DNA from: Pseudomonas sp. 7P_10.2_Bac1
Lineage (GTDB): Bacteria; Pseudomonadota; Gammaproteobacteria; Pseudomonadales; Pseudomonadaceae
Length of the DNA: 64,000 bases
Assembly (NCBI RefSeq): GCF_025465935.1
Contig: NZ_JANLNV010000059.1
Span: forward strand, 62,001-126,000
Direction: 5' to 3'
The position numbers were made by a program, and so were the translations under genes. The first letter of the stretch is position 1; every line of letters starts with the position of its first letter. Below are positions 59,876 to 64,000 of the stretch, piece by piece. The notes below the pieces were generated by a model. The model searched no databases and was not told the origin of the DNA. It saw nothing but the letters and a program-made list of their open reading frames with translations.

Positions 59876-60373
59876 ATGAATATGAAACGGATTCTTCTCG
59901 GTACTCTTTTTACAGCGGTTTCCCTCAATGCCATGGCTCAAGCACCTGGCGGTCCGAACTGTGGTTGGGGCAACATGCTGTTTGAAGGTCAGCGCGGCAC
60001 ACCCGCTCACTTCTTGGCCTCCACCACCAACGGTACATCCGGCAACGCCACGTTCGGCATGACCTCAGGCACCAACGGCTGTACGACCAAGGACGCCCTG
60101 ACTTACGGCGGCAAATCGTGGATTGCCATGAATGGCATGATGAACGAGCTGTCCGAAGACATGGCCAAAGGCAATGGCGAGGCACTGACTACCTACGCGG
60201 TAGTACTGGGTGTCGCCCCTGAAGACCGCGAGCATTTCGCCTCTGTCACCCACGAACACTTCCAGCAGATCTTCAGCAAGGCTGACGTGACCGCAGATGA
60301 TGTTCACACCAACACACTGGCTGTTCTCAAGAGCGATGCCCGTCTGTCCAAGTACGCAACTGCTGCGTCATAA
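59876..60373 (+). CDS. DUF3015 family exported protein
   Basis: A 165-residue protein with signal peptide MNMKRILLGTLFTAVSLNAMAQ. The mature part, starting APGGPNCGWGNMLFEGQRG, is rich in Gly, Thr and Asn, and has Cys in NGCTTKD that may pair with that of NCGWG. The C-terminal DREHFASVTHEHFQQIFSKAD is helical. Members of this family are periplasmic or outer-membrane-associated proteins of unknown role. ATG codons at 59876 and 59882 are both possible starts. Confidence 0.9.
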   Translation: MNMKRILLGTLFTAVSLNAMAQAPGGPNCGWGNMLFEGQRGTPAHFLASTTNGTSGNATFGMTSGTNGCTTKDALTYGGKSWIAMNGMMNELSEDMAKGNGEALTTYAVVLGVAPEDREHFASVTHEHFQQIFSKADVTADDVHTNTLAVLKSDARLSKYATAAS

Positions 60374-60376
60374 GTG

Positions 60377-60417
60377 AAACGTGTCCGCTCCCCAGGGAGC
60401 GGGCATTTGGCTGTTTT
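60377..60417 (+). terminator. Possible terminator after the DUF3015 gene
   Basis: CCGCTCCC-CAG-GGAGCGG is a strong stem 6 bases after the stop, followed by GCATTTGGCTGTTTTT; the U-rich part is offset, so termination may be partial and let the DUF4105 gene be read through. Confidence 0.5.
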
Positions 60418-60450
60418 TCATTTCTATTCGCCTGACAACAGTTGCTCACC

Positions 60451-62304
60451 ATGCTCAAACGCCTTGCCTATCTGGCGCTCTGTGCCTGCGCCCCGCTGTA
60501 CGCCGCGCCTCAAATCGACAATCAACGTTTGCAGCAACTCGCCAACGACCCGTTCTGGATTTCTCTGGGCCATTATGAAGCCCGTTCACTCGGCGGCTGG
60601 CGAAGCTATGTCAGCGACGACAAATTCTTTCTGGCCCCGGACGGAGCCCACCACCCTGACGCAGAGCTGCGTGCAACCGTCGAGGCGTTGTATGCCCCGG
60701 TAAGCCTGGGCGACAAACACCCGCAGTGCGTGTACCCGGCCCGCACCCGCTGGCTCAAGGCGCAACTGAACCTCAACGACCTGCCCAAAGTGGACTGCGC
60801 AGAGTTCACTCAGTGGTTCTCCGACGTCGCGCCGCACAGCACGGTGATGATCTTCCCGGCGGCGTACCTCAACAGCCCGTCGTCCATGTTCGGCCACACT
60901 TTGCTGCGCATTGACCAGGCCGATGTACAAAGCAACAAGACCTCGCTGCTCAGCTACGCGATCAACTTCGGCGCCTATATCGAAGGCTCCGACAACAGCA
61001 TTCTGTATGCCTGGAAAGGCCTGGCCGGCGGTTATCCCGGCCTCTTCGCCCTCGTCCCCTACCAGGAAAAACTCTCGGAATACCGCAGCCTCGAGAACCG
61101 CGACCTGTGGGAATACCGACTCAATCTGACACCCGAAGAAACCCAGCGCATGGTCGAACATGTGTGGGAGTTGAAACAGATCAAGTTTGATTATTTCTTC
61201 TTCGATGAAAACTGCTCGTACCGCCTGTTGGAACTGTTGCAAGTGGCGCGCCCGGGCTTGCAGTTGACCACCCAATTCCCGCTGACCGCGATCCCCACCG
61301 ACACCGTGAAAGCGGTCAAGGAAGCGGGCCTGGTCGACAGCATTGAGTACCGCCCGTCTCGCGAGCGCGAGTTGCTGGACCGCGCCAAAGTTCTCGACCC
61401 CGAAGAACAGCAATGGGTATTGCAAGTCAGCGCCGATCAGGGGCAGTTACAGAATCCGGCATTCATGGCGCTGCCCAAAGCGCGTCAGGCGCTGATTATC
61501 GACGCAGCCTATCGACTTGAGCGCTACCGCGCCAACGGCCTTGAACGCGATACCGGGCGTTCGCAACGCAGCTTTGAACTGTTACGCGCCATCAACCAGA
61601 ACCCGGCGCCAGAACTGCAAGTCGAGCGCCCCGAACTCCCCGAAAACGGCCACGAATCACGCACCTGGCAACTCGGCGCGGGCAGTCGCGACGACAAGGC
61701 CTTTGCCGAATACGGCCTGCGCATGGCCTATCACGACCTGAACGACAACGCACCGGGCTTCCCGCTGGGCGCGCAGATTGAAATCCTCCAGCTCAAGCTG
61801 CGTCAATACGAAGGCAATAAGTGGCAAGTACAGCAATTGGACCTGGCCAACATTCGCTCCCTGACTCCGCGCAACGCACTTTTGCAGCCTTGGTCATGGC
61901 AAGTGGGCGGCGGGCTCGAACGAGTCCTGGGCAAACATGGCAATGAACGACTAGTCACCCACGCCAACGGCGGCGCAGGTGGTACTTGGCAGTTAAGCGA
62001 CAACCTGCTGGGCTTTGCGTTAGGCACCGTGCGGGTCGAGCACAACAACGACTTCGCTGCGTTTGTTTCACCGGCCGCGGGCTACAACACTGGCGTGCTG
62101 TGGCGTAACCCGGTGGGCAACCTGAGCCTGGAAACCAAGGCTGACTACTTCACCAACGGCGAAGTCCGCCGTAGCCTGAGCCTGAATCAGCAATGGGAAA
62201 TCTCCCGTAATTTGGGGCTGCGATTGACTGCGCAACGTGAGTTCAGCCACCTTGCCTCACCGGTCAACGAAGTGATGCTTGAAGTTAAGTGGTATCACTA
62301 CTGA
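60451..62304 (+). CDS. DUF4105 family exported protein
   Basis: A 617-residue protein with signal peptide MLKRLAYLALCACAPLYAAP. The DUF4105 domain (about 110-290) has MIFPAAYLNSPSSMFGHTL with a Ser/His arrangement like an enzyme active site, and FFDENCSYRLLELL. The C-terminal part (from about 420, EYGLRMAYHDLNDNAPGFPL to the end VNEVMLEVKWYHY) has the alternating pattern and terminal aromatic of an outer-membrane beta-barrel. The function is unknown. ATG 60451 is preferred over TTG 60442. Confidence 0.88.
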   Translation: MLKRLAYLALCACAPLYAAPQIDNQRLQQLANDPFWISLGHYEARSLGGWRSYVSDDKFFLAPDGAHHPDAELRATVEALYAPVSLGDKHPQCVYPARTRWLKAQLNLNDLPKVDCAEFTQWFSDVAPHSTVMIFPAAYLNSPSSMFGHTLLRIDQADVQSNKTSLLSYAINFGAYIEGSDNSILYAWKGLAGGYPGLFALVPYQEKLSEYRSLENRDLWEYRLNLTPEETQRMVEHVWELKQIKFDYFFFDENCSYRLLELLQVARPGLQLTTQFPLTAIPTDTVKAVKEAGLVDSIEYRPSRERELLDRAKVLDPEEQQWVLQVSADQGQLQNPAFMALPKARQALIIDAAYRLERYRANGLERDTGRSQRSFELLRAINQNPAPELQVERPELPENGHESRTWQLGAGSRDDKAFAEYGLRMAYHDLNDNAPGFPLGAQIEILQLKLRQYEGNKWQVQQLDLANIRSLTPRNALLQPWSWQVGGGLERVLGKHGNERLVTHANGGAGGTWQLSDNLLGFALGTVRVEHNNDFAAFVSPAAGYNTGVLWRNPVGNLSLETKADYFTNGEVRRSLSLNQQWEISRNLGLRLTAQREFSHLASPVNEVMLEVKWYHY

Positions 62305-62319
62305 AAGGAGCTTTAGAGC

Positions 62320-62631
62320 ATGGCAGTTAACTGTGATTCCTTGGAACACGTACGCGGGCACATCGACGCGCTCGACCGCCAGATCGTCGCCTTGCTGGCC
62401 GAGCGTGGCGCCTATGTATCCCAAGCCGCGCGGTTCAAAAAAGACAGCGACGCAGTACGCGCCCCACAACGGGTTGAGCAAGTGATCCATAAGGTCCGAA
62501 ACCTGGCTGACGAACTGGGCGCTAACCCCGAGGTGGCCGAAGCGGTATATAGGGCAATGATTGCCGGGTTTATCCAACAGGAGTTGGCCGAGCATTCGGC
62601 GCTGGATAACTCTCTGGCGCAGCCAAAGTAG
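62320..62631 (+). CDS. Chorismate mutase (AroQ type)
   Basis: A 103-residue, all-helical chorismate mutase converting chorismate to prephenate. Active-site residues of AroQ-type enzymes are seen in VRGHIDALDRQIVALLAERG, ARFKKD and the C-terminal YRAMIAGFIQQE. No signal peptide, so cytoplasmic. It starts 15 bases after the DUF4105 stop, with AAGGAG in between, so the two may be cotranscribed. A pyochelin-type isochorismate-pyruvate lyase cannot be excluded, since those share this fold. Confidence 0.8.
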   Translation: MAVNCDSLEHVRGHIDALDRQIVALLAERGAYVSQAARFKKDSDAVRAPQRVEQVIHKVRNLADELGANPEVAEAVYRAMIAGFIQQELAEHSALDNSLAQPK

Positions 62632-62751
62632 AGGGAACCGATGGGGGGATGCTGAAGAGACTCGCTGGCCTGTTTGCTGCGCGACAGCGCGGCGTCGAAA
62701 ACAGGGCGGCCCCTCCTACGGGAGAAAACGGTTAACAAAGGGACTGCCATC

Positions 62752-63246
62752 ATGAGCCGTGCATTTGTAAACGAAGACAGTGCCGCCAATCAGGCCGATA
62801 CACCGGTTGAGCGTCAGGTCAGCGAACAGCCCAATTACGTCACCGCCCAGGGCCTTGAGCAACTGCAAGCCAAGGTCGCTGAGCTGCAACGCCTGCACAG
62901 CGCAGAAGCGTCCCGCAAGGACGCGGCCGACCAGCAGCACCTGGCCGATATGGAGCGCGATTTGCGCTACTTCAATCAACGTCTGCACAGCGCACAGGTA
63001 GTCGCCCCCGCGACCTCGACGCAAAAGGTGCAGATTGGCAGCTGGGTCACCTATATCGATGAACAGGGCACGCAAAAGCGGGTGCAACTGGTCGGGGAAG
63101 ATCAGGCCGATACGGCGCAGGGCTTGATTAACTGGGGCTCGCCGCTGGGTCGCGCGCTGTTGGGCGCGCGACAGGGCGATGAAGTGCTGTGGATTCGACC
63201 CGCAGGCGATTTGCAGGTCGAGATCCTCACGATAGAACCGGGTTAG
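62752..63246 (+). CDS. GreA/GreB-family transcription elongation factor
   Basis: A 164-residue protein with an N-terminal coiled-coil (YVTAQGLEQLQAKVAELQRL through DMERDLRYFNQRL) and a C-terminal FKBP-like Gre domain (VQIGSWVTYIDEQG; INWGSPLGRALLGARQGDEV). Coiled-coil tip residues are DAADQQHLADMERD, which contains acidic residues that could act in transcript cleavage, as in GreA/B. Start ATG 62752 follows AAAGGGA; the frame is open 26 codons further. It is a paralogue, not the housekeeping GreA. Convergent with gdhA. Confidence 0.85.
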   Translation: MSRAFVNEDSAANQADTPVERQVSEQPNYVTAQGLEQLQAKVAELQRLHSAEASRKDAADQQHLADMERDLRYFNQRLHSAQVVAPATSTQKVQIGSWVTYIDEQGTQKRVQLVGEDQADTAQGLINWGSPLGRALLGARQGDEVLWIRPAGDLQVEILTIEPG

Positions 63247-64000
63247 ACCACACCCTGAGCCAGCATGGCGTCGGCGACTTTCACGAAACCTGCAATGTTG
63301 GCGCCCTTGACGTAGTTGATACGGCCGTTCTCTTCGCCGTAATGCACGCACGCATGGTGGATCGACTGCATGATGTTGTGCAGCTTGTTGTCCACTTCAC
63401 CGGCCGTCCACAGCAGGCGCATCGCGTTCTGCGACATTTCCAGGCCACTCACCGCCACACCGCCTGCGTTCGAGGCTTTGCCCGGCGCGAACAGAATGCC
63501 CGCGTCGATAAACAGGTCTACCGCCTCAAGGGTGGTCGGCATGTTCGCGCCTTCGGCCACGCACACGCAGCCATTGCTCAGCAGCGTTCGGGCCGCGTCG
63601 GCGTCCAGTTCGTTTTGCGTGGCGCACGGCAAGGCGATGTCACACGCCAGGTTCCACGGGTGCTGACCTGCCAGGAACTCCAGGCCAAACTGGCTGGCCA
63701 GTTCGCTGATACGTCCACGCTTGACGTTTTTGAGATCCATCAGCGCGTCCCACTGTTCATCGTTCAGGCCCGCTTCGCAGTACAGGGTGCCTTCGGAGTC
63801 CGACAGCGAAATCACTTTGCCGCCCAGGTCCATGACCTTGCGTGCTGCGTACTGCGCCACGTTGCCTGAACCGGAGATCGCCACGCGCTTTCCATCAATG
63901 CGCTGACCGCTGCGCTTGAGCATTTCCTGAGCGAAATACACACAGCCAAAGCCGGTGGCTTCAGGGCGAATCAGGCTGCCGCCGTAGCTCATGCCTTTGC
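63243..64000 (-). CDS. gdhA: NADP-specific glutamate dehydrogenase, C-terminal part (5' end outside window)
   Basis: The visible 252 residues are the C-terminal half of the hexameric glutamate dehydrogenase. It has SYGGSLIRPEATGFGCVYF, then the Rossmann motif VAISGSGNVAQYAA near residue 40 of the visible part. ANMPTTLEAVDLF and APGKASNAGGVAVSGLEMSQN follow, and the chain ends ADAMLAQGVV. The N-terminal catalytic part continues past base 64000. It overlaps the Gre-like gene end by 4 bases, convergent. Confidence 0.96.
   Translation of the reverse strand, partial: KGMSYGGSLIRPEATGFGCVYFAQEMLKRSGQRIDGKRVAISGSGNVAQYAARKVMDLGGKVISLSDSEGTLYCEAGLNDEQWDALMDLKNVKRGRISELASQFGLEFLAGQHPWNLACDIALPCATQNELDADAARTLLSNGCVCVAEGANMPTTLEAVDLFIDAGILFAPGKASNAGGVAVSGLEMSQNAMRLLWTAGEVDNKLHNIMQSIHHACVHYGEENGRINYVKGANIAGFVKVADAMLAQGVV

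Overview
The window is a piece of a Pseudomonas chromosome, most likely from the fluorescens/putida side of the genus rather than P. aeruginosa. The evidence is gene order. It follows the P. aeruginosa run ampE-ampD-DUF1631-nadC-pilA-pilC-pilD-coaE-yacG, then ndh, then bamD-thiO-minor pilins-ispH-fkpB-lspA-ileS-ribF-murJ-rpsT-proB-cgtA-rpmA-rplU-ispB, then fklB-yqhA-Lon-like protease. It carries the Pseudomonas fructose PTS (fruBKA with a Cra regulator), and several typical Pseudomonas REP-type repeats are scattered through it. Species cannot be fixed from the sequence alone.

Layout. 1-9.1 kb: the tail of a sulfite-reductase-like flavoprotein, a DUF559 endonuclease-like gene flanked by inverted REP elements, the fruBKA operon and its divergent regulator cra with a clear Cra operator, and a TatD nuclease. 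9.2-19 kb: peptidoglycan recycling (ampE, ampD), a DUF1631 protein, nadC, an adaptive-response-like DNA repair pair (Ada-AlkA fusion plus ogt), a reduced pilA/pilC/pilD cluster without pilB, coaE and yacG. 19-24 kb: a six-gene minus-strand operon with a polar amino acid ABC importer, a DUF1116 protein and a RidA family protein; this is the least conventional part. 24-28 kb: a DUF1780 protein, type II NADH dehydrogenase and glutamate decarboxylase. 28.2-28.7 kb: a four-tRNA cluster (Asn, Pro, Lys, Pro) behind a strong promoter.

28.9-40 kb: clpB behind a heat-shock-type promoter, pgeF-rluD, bamD, thiO, a minor pilin operon (pilV-pilW-pilX-pilE) with a divergent fimT-like gene, and ispH. pilSR and pilY1/pilY2 are missing from their usual places. 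40-52 kb: core housekeeping genes for lipoprotein maturation, isoleucyl-tRNA synthesis, flavin, lipid II flipping, ribosomal proteins, proline synthesis, the Obg GTPase and polyprenyl synthesis. 52-64 kb: small conserved proteins (one behind a Fur-box-like site), the FklB isomerase, YqhA, a large uncharacterised lipoprotein, a LonB-like protease with an altered Walker A lysine, DUF3015 and DUF4105 proteins, a chorismate mutase, a Gre-like factor, and the 3' part of gdhA.

Most of the window is ordinary vertically inherited core genome. The unusual parts are the DUF1116/RidA/ABC operon, the eroded and rearranged type IV pilus loci, a duplicated tRNA-Pro with a terminator-like hairpin inside the cluster, several REP elements that intrude into gene ends, and a Walker A substitution in the Lon-like protease. 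I saw no CRISPR array, prophage, insertion sequence or recognisable defence system.
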